DNA from: Caldilinea sp. CFX5
Lineage (GTDB): Bacteria > Chloroflexota > Anaerolineae > Caldilineales > Caldilineaceae
Assembly (NCBI GenBank): GCA_021405325.1
Contig: QWII01000019.1
Location: forward strand, 1-64,000
Direction of reading: 5' to 3'
Length of the DNA: 64,000 bases
Shown: in pieces, positions 8,115 through 16,454 of the stretch
Numbering within the stretch: position 1 is the stretch's first letter
How the letters are laid out: the number at the start of each line of letters is the position of its first letter
Position numbers and translations under genes: made by a program
Notes under the pieces: model-generated
Told to the model about the DNA's origin: nothing
Seen by the model: the letters and a program-made list of their open reading frames with translations, nothing else
Database searches by the model: none

Positions 8115-9077
8115 ATGCCAATCAGACACCGAACGATCAGAACCAACGGGATCAACATGCACATCGCTGAGGCGGGTACAGGCTACCCGGTCGTGATGCT
8201 GCATGGCTTTCCCGAACTCTGGTATTCCTGGCGGCAGCAACTGCCTGCTGTCGCCGAGGCCGGCTTTCACGCCGTGGCGCCCGACCTGCGTGGCTTTGGC
8301 GACACCGATGCGCCGCCGGACAGCGCCAGCTACGCGATGAAAGAGCGCGTGGCGGATGTGATCGGCTTGCTCGATGCGCTGCACGCCAATCACTGTGTAC
8401 TCGTCGGCCATGATTGGGGGGCCAACCTGGCGTGGGCGTGCGCCCAGCTTTTTCCCCAACGCATCGCCGCTCTCTTTATTTTGAGTGTGCCCTACAAAGC
8501 GCGTGAGGACGAGCCGCCAAGTGCCGTGGTCGCCAGATTCGCCGGCGACAAGTTTTCCTTCAGCGGTTATTTCCAAAGACCGGGGGTGGCCGAAGTGGAA
8601 TTTGAGCGTGATCCGAAAGCGTCGTTGCGCCGTTTCTACTATGCCCTGTCCGGCGACGCGCCGCCCGGTTTGGTCGCGTATTTGTTTACCCAAAAACCGG
8701 CCACGGCCGGGGTGCTGGAAGGCATGCCCGACCCGCAACCGTTGCCCGCCTGGTTGACGGAAGCCGATCTCGATGTGTTTGCCCAAGCCTATCGGCGCAC
8801 CGGCTTTCGCAGCCCGCTGAACTTGTATCGCACCATGGATCAAGACTGGCAGGAACTGCCCCAACTCGGCGTGGGCAAGCTGGTGCAACCCACGGTCTTT
8901 ATGGGCGGCAAACTTGATCCCCCCGTGCTTTTCGGCCAGTTTGACCCGATGATTGCTGCCGTCCCCAAACTGCGCAAAATCATCTTTGTCGAAAGTGCCG
9001 GTCACTGGCTGCAGCAGGAGCGCGCCGCCGCCGTAAATGAGGAGTTACTGGATTTTCTCCGGCGCGAACAGTTCTAG
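8115..9077 (+). CDS. Epoxide-hydrolase-like alpha/beta hydrolase
   Basis: 320 residues. HGFPELWYSWRQQ gives the HGxP oxyanion motif and GHDWGA the nucleophile elbow with Asp instead of Ser, the signature of soluble epoxide hydrolases and haloalkane dehalogenases. A late Asp region (GGKLDPPV) and His (ESAGHWLQQE) complete the triad. Family members open epoxides by way of an ester intermediate. Cytosolic. Start follows AAGGAGGAACG. Epoxide hydrolase is more likely than dehalogenase because of the HGFPE motif. Confidence 0.85.
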   Translation: MPIRHRTIRTNGINMHIAEAGTGYPVVMLHGFPELWYSWRQQLPAVAEAGFHAVAPDLRGFGDTDAPPDSASYAMKERVADVIGLLDALHANHCVLVGHDWGANLAWACAQLFPQRIAALFILSVPYKAREDEPPSAVVARFAGDKFSFSGYFQRPGVAEVEFERDPKASLRRFYYALSGDAPPGLVAYLFTQKPATAGVLEGMPDPQPLPAWLTEADLDVFAQAYRRTGFRSPLNLYRTMDQDWQELPQLGVGKLVQPTVFMGGKLDPPVLFGQFDPMIAAVPKLRKIIFVESAGHWLQQERAAAVNEELLDFLRREQF

Positions 9078-9102
9078 TTTTGTGACGGAAAAGGAGGTTT
9101 TT

Positions 9103-9531
9103 ATGGGTGCGCCATCACCGGAACTCGTTGACATCTGGCTCGCCAGAGCGTTTAACGCCCAAGACATTGAGGCCGCTGCGGCCCTCTATCACCCCGACGC
9201 AACCGTTGTGCGCTTGGAACAGGTGCATGGTAGTGCTGCCGTCGCACACGGGGCCGAGGAGATTCGCCAGACGATGGCCGGCTACGTCGGGCTAAAGCCG
9301 CACATGGATGTCATCGTGCATCACACGACCGTGGCGGGCGATTTTGCCCTCTGCCGCTCCCAGTGGCGGATCACGGGCACGGACGCAAGCGGCAAAGCCG
9401 TTGAAGTCCACCATCATGGGATGGAGGTTATGCGCCGCCTGCCGAACGGCGAATGGGTCTTCTTTATCGATCATCCCTGGGGGGCTGATCCCTCGTGGGC
9501 CGTTACTCGACCGCCGCATACGGAATCGTGA
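9103..9531 (+). CDS. NTF2/SnoaL-like small protein
   Basis: 142 residues with the fold signature of NTF2-like proteins: an N-terminal helix with FNAQDIEAAAALYHPDATVV, then beta strands containing DFALCRSQWRITGT and EVMRRLPNGEWVFFIDHPWG. Members include polyketide cyclases, steroid isomerases and many orphan proteins. Start 9103 is chosen for AAAAGGAGG, while the longer frame from 9037 would overlap the hydrolase gene. It follows the hydrolase by 25 bases, so co-transcription is likely. Confidence 0.8.
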   Translation: MGAPSPELVDIWLARAFNAQDIEAAAALYHPDATVVRLEQVHGSAAVAHGAEEIRQTMAGYVGLKPHMDVIVHHTTVAGDFALCRSQWRITGTDASGKAVEVHHHGMEVMRRLPNGEWVFFIDHPWGADPSWAVTRPPHTES

Positions 9532-9574
9532 AGAAAAAGAAAGCGGTAAGGAATATCATACAAGGAGATAGACC

Positions 9575-10216
9575 ATGACCAAGTTACGCGTGCATTCCTT
9601 TTCCATCTCCCTCGACGGTTACGGGGCCGGTCCCCATCAGGATCGCGACAACCCGCTGGGTATCGGCGGGGAAGCCCTGCACGAATGGCGTTTTCCTACC
9701 CGTTCGTTTACGAACATGTATGGGAGCGATGCCGGCGAGACAGGCACCGATAATGATTTTGAGGCGCGCGGCCTGACCAATATCGGCGCCTGGATTCTGG
9801 GGCGCAATATGTTTGGGCCGATCCGTGGCGACTGGCCGGATGAGCGTTGGCGGGGGTGGTGGGGCGAGAATCCACCGTACCATGTGCCGGTCTTTGTGCT
9901 GACCCATCACGCACGACCATCCATCACGATGGAGGGCGGCACCACTTTTCATTTTGTCACCGACGGCATCCAGGCCGCTTTGCAGCGGGCGAAAGAAGCC
10001 GCCAATGGGCAGGATGTCCGGCTGGGTGGCGGCGTGAATACGATTCGCCAATACCTGCAGGCTGGCTTGATCGACCAGATGCACGTTGCGATCGCACCGG
10101 TGCTGCTCGGCTCCGGGGAACATCTCTTGGCGGGAATTGACACGGTAGCCTTGGGCTACCAATGCACGGAGCATGTGACGACGCCCCGTGCCACCCATTT
10201 TGTCCTGACCAAGTGA
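9575..10216 (+). CDS. RibD_C/DHFR-like reductase, 213 aa
   Basis: The N-terminal SFSISLDGYGAGP and the later VRLGGGVNTIRQYLQAGLIDQMHVAIAPVLLG are typical of the RibD C-terminal (dihydrofolate-reductase-like) domain, which binds NADPH. Such stand-alone proteins (YyaP/YwjB type) are of unknown substrate; they are not proven folate enzymes. AAGGAGATAGACC precedes the start. First of five intact members in this window. Confidence 0.8.
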   Translation: MTKLRVHSFSISLDGYGAGPHQDRDNPLGIGGEALHEWRFPTRSFTNMYGSDAGETGTDNDFEARGLTNIGAWILGRNMFGPIRGDWPDERWRGWWGENPPYHVPVFVLTHHARPSITMEGGTTFHFVTDGIQAALQRAKEAANGQDVRLGGGVNTIRQYLQAGLIDQMHVAIAPVLLGSGEHLLAGIDTVALGYQCTEHVTTPRATHFVLTK

Positions 10217-10227
10217 CGATGCGGGCT

Positions 10228-10320
10228 AGGTTCTGTTGACATTTGTGACGCCTACACCTGTCAGGTTTTGGAAACCTGACAGGTGTACCACCGGTTGATT
10301 CTGAAATGTCAACAAAACCT
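10228..10320. repeat. 93-bp palindromic element with the shared central palindrome, copy C
   Basis: Arms of 17 bp (10228-10244 and 10304-10320, one mismatch; AGGTTCTGTTGACATTT) enclose the same 33-bp central palindrome as elements A and B (10254-10286). The outer arms differ from those of A and B, so the palindrome is a shared core within different outer arms. It fills most of the gap between the two reductase genes. Confidence 0.85.
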
Positions 10321-10415
10321 AAGGCCAGCCGTTCTGTATAACCGAGCGGTTCCTGCCTCTTCCAGGCAGGGTACCAGGGGATCAAGTAGCGGATTTTCTG
10401 AAAAGGAGAAATAGC

Positions 10416-10970
10416 ATGAGAAAGATGATTGTCGCAGTTGAAATGTCACTGGATGGCGCGATGGGCGGCGAGAACGGCGCCTTTTGGCAGCAGCTCTTCC
10501 CCTTCCACAGCCCGGATGTGCAGGAGTATCTCAACGACCTGCTGTTCATGCCCGACGCGCTCTTGATGGGCAAACGAACCTACGAGTTCTTCGCCCAGGT
10601 CTGGCCGACGCGGCAAGGGCAGGACGCCGACCGGATCAACAGCATGCCCAAATATGTGGCATCACGAACCCTAAAGGAGCCGCTGCAATGGAATGCGACG
10701 CTGCTCAAGGGCGATGTGGGCGAGGCCATCCGGCAGATCAAGCAAGAGCCGGGCAAGGATTTGCTCCAGTATGGTGTGGGCGAGTTGACCCATACGATGC
10801 TCAAGCAGGGTCTGGTGGATGAGTTCCGCATTCTCGTCTTTCCGTTTACGTTCGGCGAGGGGCCGCGCATTTTCGAGCAGATGGGCGTCCATACCCTCAA
10901 GCTCTTAGCGACCAAGACGTTTAGCTCCGGCGCGATCGCCCACCATTACCAACCGCAAAAGGCTGGGTGA
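10416..10970 (+). CDS. RibD_C/DHFR-like reductase, 184 aa
   Basis: Begins MRKMIVAVEMSLDGAMG and continues with LLMGKRTYEFFAQVWP, NSMPKYVASRTL and LLQYGVGELTHTMLKQGLVDEF, the usual order of blocks in DHFR-like RibD_C proteins. The gene follows AAAAGGAGAAATAGC. It is more like the proteins at 16455 and 28963 than the one at 9575. Probable NADPH-dependent reductase of unknown substrate. Confidence 0.85.
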   Translation: MRKMIVAVEMSLDGAMGGENGAFWQQLFPFHSPDVQEYLNDLLFMPDALLMGKRTYEFFAQVWPTRQGQDADRINSMPKYVASRTLKEPLQWNATLLKGDVGEAIRQIKQEPGKDLLQYGVGELTHTMLKQGLVDEFRILVFPFTFGEGPRIFEQMGVHTLKLLATKTFSSGAIAHHYQPQKAG

Positions 10971-11085
10971 GCGCAGGCGGGCAGACGATCCCAACAGGCG
11001 GTGGCGGGGCTGCCTTCGTGACGAATCCCTATGATCGACCATCGCGACCGGCATCCAGTCATTTCAAGGAAAAAGGAGAGACATC

Positions 11086-11487
11086 ATGAACGAACAGACA
11101 AACACACGTCTGGTACAACAGGCCTATCAACGGATCCATGCCGGCGACATGGCCGCGTTCTTGACCTTGCTCGCCGACAATGTGCAATGGCAGATATTCC
11201 CGATGCAAAACGTGCCCTTTGCCGGCACATGGCAAGGACGCGCCCAGGTCAGCGAATTCTTTCGCAAGGTAGCCGCGTCGCAAGAGCAGGTCGAATTTGT
11301 GCCAGAGCGCTTTATCGCCCAAGACGACAAAGTGGTGGTGTTGGGCCATTTCGTGAACCGCGTCAAAGCGACGGGCAAAGAGTCCCGTTCAGAATGGGCG
11401 CAAGTCTGGACGGTCAAAGAGGGCGTCATTACGCAGATGCAGGAGTACGTCGATACCGCTGCCGTCAGCCGGGCGCACACACCGTAA
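11086..11487 (+). CDS. NTF2/SnoaL-like protein
   Basis: 133 residues. LVQQAYQRIHAGDMAAFLTLLADNVQWQIFP followed by FAGTWQGRAQVSEFF and KVVVLGHFVNR.KATGK are the classic blocks of SnoaL-like (DUF4440-related) proteins. The ribosome binding site AAAAGGAGAGACATC precedes the start. Cytosolic; function unknown. The next coding fragment (11501) comes from the same fold family, which suggests past tandem copies. Confidence 0.8.
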   Translation: MNEQTNTRLVQQAYQRIHAGDMAAFLTLLADNVQWQIFPMQNVPFAGTWQGRAQVSEFFRKVAASQEQVEFVPERFIAQDDKVVVLGHFVNRVKATGKESRSEWAQVWTVKEGVITQMQEYVDTAAVSRAHTP

Positions 11488-11500
11488 TAGGAGAACTTTA

Positions 11501-11740
11501 TCGGCCAAGGATTTCCTACAACCGATCACGAATGCCATGCACACGCAATTCCCGATGAGCGAATGCAATGTCCGCTTGTACGACAAGGCGGCCATTGTCC
11601 GCAATCTGCAACATAACCAAGCCGTCTACAAGGACCAACCAGTCGAGATTGCCACCCGTGTGATGCAAGTGTGGGTCACAATCAACGGGCGCTGGCAGTT
11701 GGCCGGCATCCAATTTAGCCCCTGGAGCGACGATAAGTAA
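11501..11740 (+). pseudogene. N-terminally truncated NTF2/DUF4440-like relic
   Basis: The open frame holds only the second half of an NTF2-like domain: SECNVRLYDKAAIVRNLQ, then RVMQVWVTINGRWQLAGIQFSPW, matching the last three strands of DUF4440 proteins. An in-frame ATG at 11537 exists but has no convincing ribosome binding site, and the first 60 or so residues of the fold are missing. Probably a gene relic, though expression of a 67-residue product cannot be excluded. Confidence 0.55.
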
Positions 11741-11776
11741 ACAGAGTTCAGTCTATCATGATAAGGAGATACAATC

Positions 11777-12235
11777 ATGACAACAGCAATTCGTTCCAAT
11801 GAAATGCAGCATACTCCCAACGATGTGATGAAACTGCACGATTTCCGCCTGCTGGTCAACGACTTCGCGGCATCCCTTCACTTCTGGCACGAGATCGTGG
11901 GCCTTCCCACAGTCTTTCGCGACAAGAACAACCTCTACGCGGAACTGGACGCCGACAACGCACGCATAGAACTCCTCGACGCCGCCTACTTCGCCTCCTC
12001 GCTGGGCGAAGCCACACCCGCCCCCATCCAGCGCGGTCACCGCGGTGTCATCGTCTTCCGATCAGACGATGTAGACGCAACCTATGCCGACCTTGTCAAG
12101 CGTGGCGCCCCCTCACTCGCAGCCCCGCATGTTCAACAGGCTGGCTTCGCCCGCATTGCCCTCTTCTCCGCCCCCGACGGCTATGTACTCGAAATCTTCA
12201 CCTCACTCCGCGGCTTCCCCAACCAGGCAGAATGA
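11777..12235 (+). CDS. VOC (glyoxalase-fold) protein
   Basis: 152 residues. MKLHDFRLLVNDFAASLHFWHEIVGLP is the standard first beta-alpha-beta unit of the vicinal oxygen chelate superfamily; RGVIVFRSDDVDATYADLVKRGAP and FARIALFSAPDGYVLEIF form the second. Candidate metal ligands are His near the start and Glu near the end. Covers glyoxalases, dioxygenases and resistance proteins; the exact reaction is unknown. ATAAGGAGATACAATC precedes the start. Confidence 0.85.
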   Translation: MTTAIRSNEMQHTPNDVMKLHDFRLLVNDFAASLHFWHEIVGLPTVFRDKNNLYAELDADNARIELLDAAYFASSLGEATPAPIQRGHRGVIVFRSDDVDATYADLVKRGAPSLAAPHVQQAGFARIALFSAPDGYVLEIFTSLRGFPNQAE

Positions 12236-12245
12236 GTACTACACG

Positions 12246-12305
12246 TCTGGGCAGTATTTTGAAGGTTAGGAAAATAAATTCTTGATTTTCATAATACTGC
12301 CCAGA
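12246..12305. repeat. 60-bp inverted repeat
   Basis: Perfect 13-bp arms (12246-12258 TCTGGGCAGTATT and 12293-12305) flank an AT-rich 34-base interior. It lies 10 bases after the VOC stop and 32 bases before the chosen start of the next gene. It lacks the run of T expected of an intrinsic terminator, so a small mobile or regulatory element is equally possible. Confidence 0.7.
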
Positions 12306-12337
12306 TGACAAGTTCCGAAAGAAATAGGGAGGATGAG

Positions 12338-13207
12338 ATGAAAGAGATGCAACAAACCAGACACGAGCAGCCGATGACATTGGTGTTGGGTGGCACGGGC
12401 AAGACAGGCCGTCGGGTGGCGACGCGACTCACCGCGCGTGGCTGGCCGATCCGCGTCGGATCGCGCAAGGGCGCGCCGCCGTTCGACTGGCAGGATCAGG
12501 CGACATGGGCGCCAGTGTTGTGCGATATAGGGGCAGTCTATCTCTCCTATTCTCCAGACCTGGCAATCCCAGGGGCGGCAGAGCAGATCCGTGCCTTCAC
12601 GACATTGGCGATGGAACATGGCGCGCGGCGTTTGGTGCTGATCGCTGGTCGGGGTGAACCAGAGGCGCAGCACTGTGAGCAGATCGTGCAGAACAGTGGC
12701 GCCGATTGGACCATCCTACGGCCAAGTTGGTTTTGCCAGAACTTTAGCGAGAGCTATTTGTTGGAGCCAATCCTGAGTGGCGAAGTGGTTTTACCCGTTG
12801 GGGACGTACCAGAACCCTTCGTCGATGCCGAGGACATTGCCGATGTGGCGGTGGCCGCGCTGACCGAACCCGGCCATGTCGGTCAGCTTTATGAGTTGAC
12901 TGGCCCGCGCCTGTTGACCTTCGCCGAGGCCGTAGCGGAAATCGCCAAAGCGACCGGCCGGGAGATCCACTACGTGCAGGTCTCACCCGAACAATATAGC
13001 GCCATGCTGACAGCGTACGACGTGCCGGCCGACGACATCTGGCTGTTGAACTATTTGTTTGGCACCGTGTTGGACGGGCGCAACGCCCATCTGGCCGACG
13101 GGGTATGGCGTGCGTTGGGGCGCGCGCCGCGCGACTTCGCCGAGTATGCGCGCACCACGGCTGCTACAGGCGTTTGGGGGGCGGGTGGCTCTGATGTTCA
13201 CCAGTAA
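12338..13207 (+). CDS. NmrA-like NAD(P)-binding oxidoreductase
   Basis: 289 residues. TLVLGGTGKTGRRVATRL is the glycine-rich dinucleotide-binding motif of atypical SDR proteins, followed by ILRPSWFCQNFSE and EDIADVAVAALTEPGHVGQLYELTGPRLLTFAEA, blocks typical of NmrA/azoreductase-like members. Start 12338 is chosen for GGGAGGATGAG; the longer frame from 12305 starts inside the inverted repeat arm. Possible quinone or azo reductase or redox sensor. Confidence 0.8.
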   Translation: MKEMQQTRHEQPMTLVLGGTGKTGRRVATRLTARGWPIRVGSRKGAPPFDWQDQATWAPVLCDIGAVYLSYSPDLAIPGAAEQIRAFTTLAMEHGARRLVLIAGRGEPEAQHCEQIVQNSGADWTILRPSWFCQNFSESYLLEPILSGEVVLPVGDVPEPFVDAEDIADVAVAALTEPGHVGQLYELTGPRLLTFAEAVAEIAKATGREIHYVQVSPEQYSAMLTAYDVPADDIWLLNYLFGTVLDGRNAHLADGVWRALGRAPRDFAEYARTTAATGVWGAGGSDVHQ

Positions 13208-13225
13208 GGAGCGAGGAGAAAAAAC

Positions 13226-13327
13226 ATGAGAAATTGGACACCGACAATACTCCCCTCGTTACTCCCTTTGTCTACTGACCTTGGGTTTCACGAGGGATAT
13301 AATAACCTGCGGGCATTCGTCAGGTGA
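13226..13327 (+). CDS. 33-codon ORF with a good ribosome binding site, probably a gene relic
   Basis: AAGGAGCGAGGAGAAAAAAC precedes ATG 13226; the frame begins MRNWTPTILPSL and stops at 13325-13327. No family is recognised. Like the ORF at 4101 it may be the surviving 5' end of a deleted gene, or a short leader. The rest of the 204-base gap before the esterase start shows no further signal apart from a possible promoter-like AT-rich stretch near 13,300. Confidence 0.3.
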   Translation: MRNWTPTILPSLLPLSTDLGFHEGYNNLRAFVR

Positions 13328-13411
13328 TCTGCGGTCAGGGCATGACCAAAGCCCTCCCTGCTGTTTGATCGATAGCTTTTGGGTACTCACACGAGTAGAG
13401 GGAAACGGATC

Positions 13412-15094
13412 ATGAAAAAATTTGGCTTTCTACTAGGTCTTGCGTTTGTCAGTGTATTACTGATGACAGGCGCCGCCGATGCCCAAACGGACAAAACCAA
13501 CGCGCCCATCCTACCCCAGATGGCGTGTGAGGCGCTGCTCGGTGCAGACCTGTCCCATCTGCCTGATGCCGCCACGCAAATTGTGAGCGCCGAGGTGGTG
13601 ACTAACACCGGGACGACGCCCTATTGCCACGTCACAGGCTACAGTGCGCCGCAGATCCAATGGGATGTGCGCCTGCCCACCACAACGTGGACAGGACGCT
13701 ATATACAAGTCGGCTGCGGCGGCTTTTGTGGCGCAGCCGACCTGGAGCAAACGGTGCAGTTTGACTATGAAAACAACTTCGGCCCCTGCGTCCCCGAAAA
13801 TCTGGGTGAGTTTGTGGTCGGTCTCAACAACAGTGGTCATATTGGTCGGGATGCACAGTGGGCTGGCAATGCACCCCAACTGCGGGTGGACTGGGCCTAT
13901 CGCAGCGAACATGTCATGGCCACGGTGGCGCAGGCGTTGATCGCTGCCTTTTACGGCCAGGAGCCAACCTATCGCTACTTCACCGGTTGCTCGAACGGCG
14001 GCCGCCAGGGGCTGGTGCTGGCGCAACGCTATCCCACCGACTTTAACGGCATTGTTGTGGGTGGGCCGGCCCATCTCTTTGTCTCGCTCATGATCGAGAT
14101 GGCGTGGACCGCCCGCACGAACACAGATGCCGATGGCAACCCGATCCTGACAGGGGATGCTTTGAAAGTATTGCATGAGGCGGCGGTGGCCGCCTGCGAT
14201 GACGTGGATGGCCTGAAGGACGATTTGATCAGCGACCCACGCACCTGCGACTTTACCCCCGATCAGGTGGCGTGTACCGGGCCAGCCCAATCCGCCTGTT
14301 TAACGGACGCCCAGGTGGCAGTAGCGCGCAAACTCTATGCGGGGCCGACAACCGCCAACGGCCAGCGGCTCTACCCCAGCGGTCTGCCCATTGGCAGCGA
14401 GTTGGAATGGAACTTTTTGTTCTTCGGCTGGGACCCGCCCCGCTCGCCCGGCTTTAGTGAGTATATGGCGGATAACTACCTGCGCTATCTCGCCAGTTGG
14501 GATAAACCGCTCACCCTGGAAACCCTGCGGTTTGACCCCGCCACCTTTGCCCAACTGGCCGAGATGAGTACCCTCTATGACGCCAGCGACCCCGATCTCT
14601 CCGCCTTTCGCGACGCCGGCGGCAAGCTGATCCTCTGGCATGGCTGGGAGGATGCCAGCATTCCCCCACAGGGTACGATCAGCTATTACGAGGCGGTACA
14701 GACGGAAATGGGCGGTGCCGAAGCGACGCAACAGTTTGCCCGCCTCTATCTGGTTCCTGGGCTGGCGCACTGCACGGGTGGGACGGCAACGCCGCAATTT
14801 GATTTCCTGACGCCACTCATGGCGTGGGTCGAAACGGATCGTGCGCCGCAGGAGGTCATCGTCACGCTGGGTGATCGCACACAATCAACCCGCACGCGTC
14901 CGATCTACCCCTATCCGACCGTGGCGCGCTACGATGGCTCCGGTAGCCCGGATGAGGCCAGTAACTTTGGCCCCTTCACGCCAACGCAGTTGCCAAAGCC
15001 CGTCGAGTGGGCGGGCGTGTTTCGGGCAGGCGAGGAGCAGTGGTGTCAGATCGTAGGCAAGGAATTGCAATGTGGGAAAACACCCGCACGATAG
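13412..15094 (+). CDS. Secreted tannase/feruloyl-esterase family protein
   Basis: 560 residues. The N-terminus MKKFGFLLGLAFVSVLLMTGAA is a Sec signal peptide. The catalytic elbow is TGCSNGGRQGL, where the Cys next to the nucleophilic Ser is the family trait (disulphide to a Cys near the catalytic His, here GLAHC). Acid region HGWEDASIPP. Tannase-family enzymes release gallate or ferulate from esters; some cleave plasticiser or mycotoxin esters. Start 13412 is chosen because the signal peptide begins there and GAGGGAAACGG precedes it. Confidence 0.85.
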   Translation: MKKFGFLLGLAFVSVLLMTGAADAQTDKTNAPILPQMACEALLGADLSHLPDAATQIVSAEVVTNTGTTPYCHVTGYSAPQIQWDVRLPTTTWTGRYIQVGCGGFCGAADLEQTVQFDYENNFGPCVPENLGEFVVGLNNSGHIGRDAQWAGNAPQLRVDWAYRSEHVMATVAQALIAAFYGQEPTYRYFTGCSNGGRQGLVLAQRYPTDFNGIVVGGPAHLFVSLMIEMAWTARTNTDADGNPILTGDALKVLHEAAVAACDDVDGLKDDLISDPRTCDFTPDQVACTGPAQSACLTDAQVAVARKLYAGPTTANGQRLYPSGLPIGSELEWNFLFFGWDPPRSPGFSEYMADNYLRYLASWDKPLTLETLRFDPATFAQLAEMSTLYDASDPDLSAFRDAGGKLILWHGWEDASIPPQGTISYYEAVQTEMGGAEATQQFARLYLVPGLAHCTGGTATPQFDFLTPLMAWVETDRAPQEVIVTLGDRTQSTRTRPIYPYPTVARYDGSGSPDEASNFGPFTPTQLPKPVEWAGVFRAGEEQWCQIVGKELQCGKTPAR

Positions 15095-15130
15095 GTGTGC
15101 CGGCGCCATCATTTCAACAGGAGCATGATC

Positions 15131-15211
15131 ATGGGAAAAGTGGTTTTCAACACGAGCGTATCGCTGGATGGCTTTGTGGCCAGGCCAAATGATGGCCCCA
15201 CTGGCCGATGA
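15131..15211 (+). pseudogene. N-terminal fragment of a RibD_C/DHFR-like reductase gene
   Basis: With ribosome binding site CAGGAG, the frame starts MGKVVFNTSVSLDGFVA and RPNDGP, the unmistakable first strand and helix of DHFR-like RibD_C proteins, then hits a stop after 26 codons. An intact paralogue begins 80 bases downstream and a C-terminal fragment of the same family lies just beyond it (15891). Confidence 0.75.
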
Positions 15212-15291
15212 GGAATGCCGCCATGCCAGTCTACAATAACCGGTCTGCAATAAGTTAAAACTAGTTTGGATGGAGACGACAGGAGGTCAAA

Positions 15292-15873
15292 ATGGCTGTA
15301 TCAGTACTCTACATGTCCATGTCACTGGACGGGTATATCGCCGGCCCGAATGACACACCGGACAACCCGGGCGGTGATGGCTTCATGCGGCTGCATGATT
15401 GGTTCCATTTCGGCCCGGACGGTGAGGTCGAACTCTCTGGACCGGCCAAACAACTGGTGGATCAGATGAATAGGTACGGCGCCATTGTGGCGGGGCGGCG
15501 CACCGTGGAGCAGGTCGATCACTGGGGCGGGGATCGCAACGGTGTCCGCATCTTCGTACCCAGCCATCGACCGCCTGACCCGTCTGTCGTCAAATACCCA
15601 TTGGTAACTTATGTGACGGATGGCATCGCCAGTGCGATGGCGCAGGCGAAGGCTGCCGCCGGGGATCGGGAAGTGCTGGTGCATGGCGCCTACACGGCGC
15701 AACGGGCGCTCGAAGCCGGGGTGCTCGACGAGTTGCAGATCCACCAGATTCCGGTGCTATTCGGCGGTGGCCGACGGCTGTTCGACGTGTTGCCGTCGCG
15801 CATCGAGCTGGAAATCGTGCGGGTGATCGACACGCCGGAGGCCACGCACATCCGCTACCGAGTCCGCCGCTGA
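15292..15873 (+). CDS. RibD_C/DHFR-like reductase, 193 aa
   Basis: VSVLYMSMSLDGYIAGPND, then GAIVAGRRTVEQVDHWGG, a central VTYVTDGIASAMAQAKAAAG with VLVHGAYTAQRALEAGVLDE, and a C-terminal RVIDTPEATHIRYRV. The blocks fit the NADPH-binding RibD_C domain; the GNP..F..T form differs from the 184-189 aa members here. ACAGGAGGTCAAA precedes the start. It sits between two fragments of a second gene of the same family. Confidence 0.85.
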   Translation: MAVSVLYMSMSLDGYIAGPNDTPDNPGGDGFMRLHDWFHFGPDGEVELSGPAKQLVDQMNRYGAIVAGRRTVEQVDHWGGDRNGVRIFVPSHRPPDPSVVKYPLVTYVTDGIASAMAQAKAAAGDREVLVHGAYTAQRALEAGVLDELQIHQIPVLFGGGRRLFDVLPSRIELEIVRVIDTPEATHIRYRVRR

Positions 15874-15890
15874 GCCGGTTGACCAGTATC

Positions 15891-15968
15891 ATGTCAAAAG
15901 GGGAGGAGCGCATCTGCGGGGTCGAGGCCCCCGGCGTGACGCATCTGCGTTTTCGTGTGGTCAAGTAA
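15891..15968 (+). pseudogene. C-terminal fragment of a RibD_C/DHFR-like reductase gene
   Basis: 25 codons encode GVEAPGVTHLRFRVVK before the stop, parallel to the DTPEATHIRYRV end of the intact gene immediately upstream. The fragment therefore represents the last strand of another family member. Any translation from the ATG at 15891 would give only a short peptide. Confidence 0.65.
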
Positions 15969-16007
15969 CAAAGATGGATAGAGCGAAACGCGATAGGAGC
16001 AATCAGC

Positions 16008-16361
16008 ATGATTCAAACCAAGACTCTCGACCTGTTCGCAGGGATCCCGGTCGCCGACTACGCGGCGGCGTTGGCATGGTATGAAAAGTTGTTGGGTTTC
16101 CCACCTACATTCCTCCCCAACGACATCGAGGCCGTGTGGGAGCTGGCGGAACATCGGTACTTGTACATTGAGCAGTTGCCGGAACACGCGGGTCACGCCA
16201 AACTTACGATCTTTATCGACGACCTTGACGCGGTTGTCGCCCAGGCTGCCGCTCGAGGACTCGATCCTGCAGAGAGGGAAACTTACGCGAACGGTGTGCG
16301 CAAGATCACGTACCGCGATCCAGATGGCAACGCGATCGGGTTTGGCGGCGCGCCACAGTAA
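16008..16361 (+). CDS. VOC (glyoxalase-fold) protein
   Basis: 117 residues. LFAGIPVADYAAALAWYEKLLGFPP opens the first VOC module; KLTIFIDDLDAVVAQAAARGLDP and KITYRDPDGNAIGFGG complete the second. Short single-domain member like many resistance or dioxygenase-like proteins. GATAGGAGCAATCAGC precedes the start. Substrate unknown. Confidence 0.85.
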   Translation: MIQTKTLDLFAGIPVADYAAALAWYEKLLGFPPTFLPNDIEAVWELAEHRYLYIEQLPEHAGHAKLTIFIDDLDAVVAQAAARGLDPAERETYANGVRKITYRDPDGNAIGFGGAPQ

Positions 16362-16454
16362 CCGGCTTCCACCAAGGTATCGGCAGGCGGTGGAAAAACG
16401 AGAGGCAGTGACTTGTAGCAAGGATATAAACTAACGATTATCTCAAGGAGAAAC

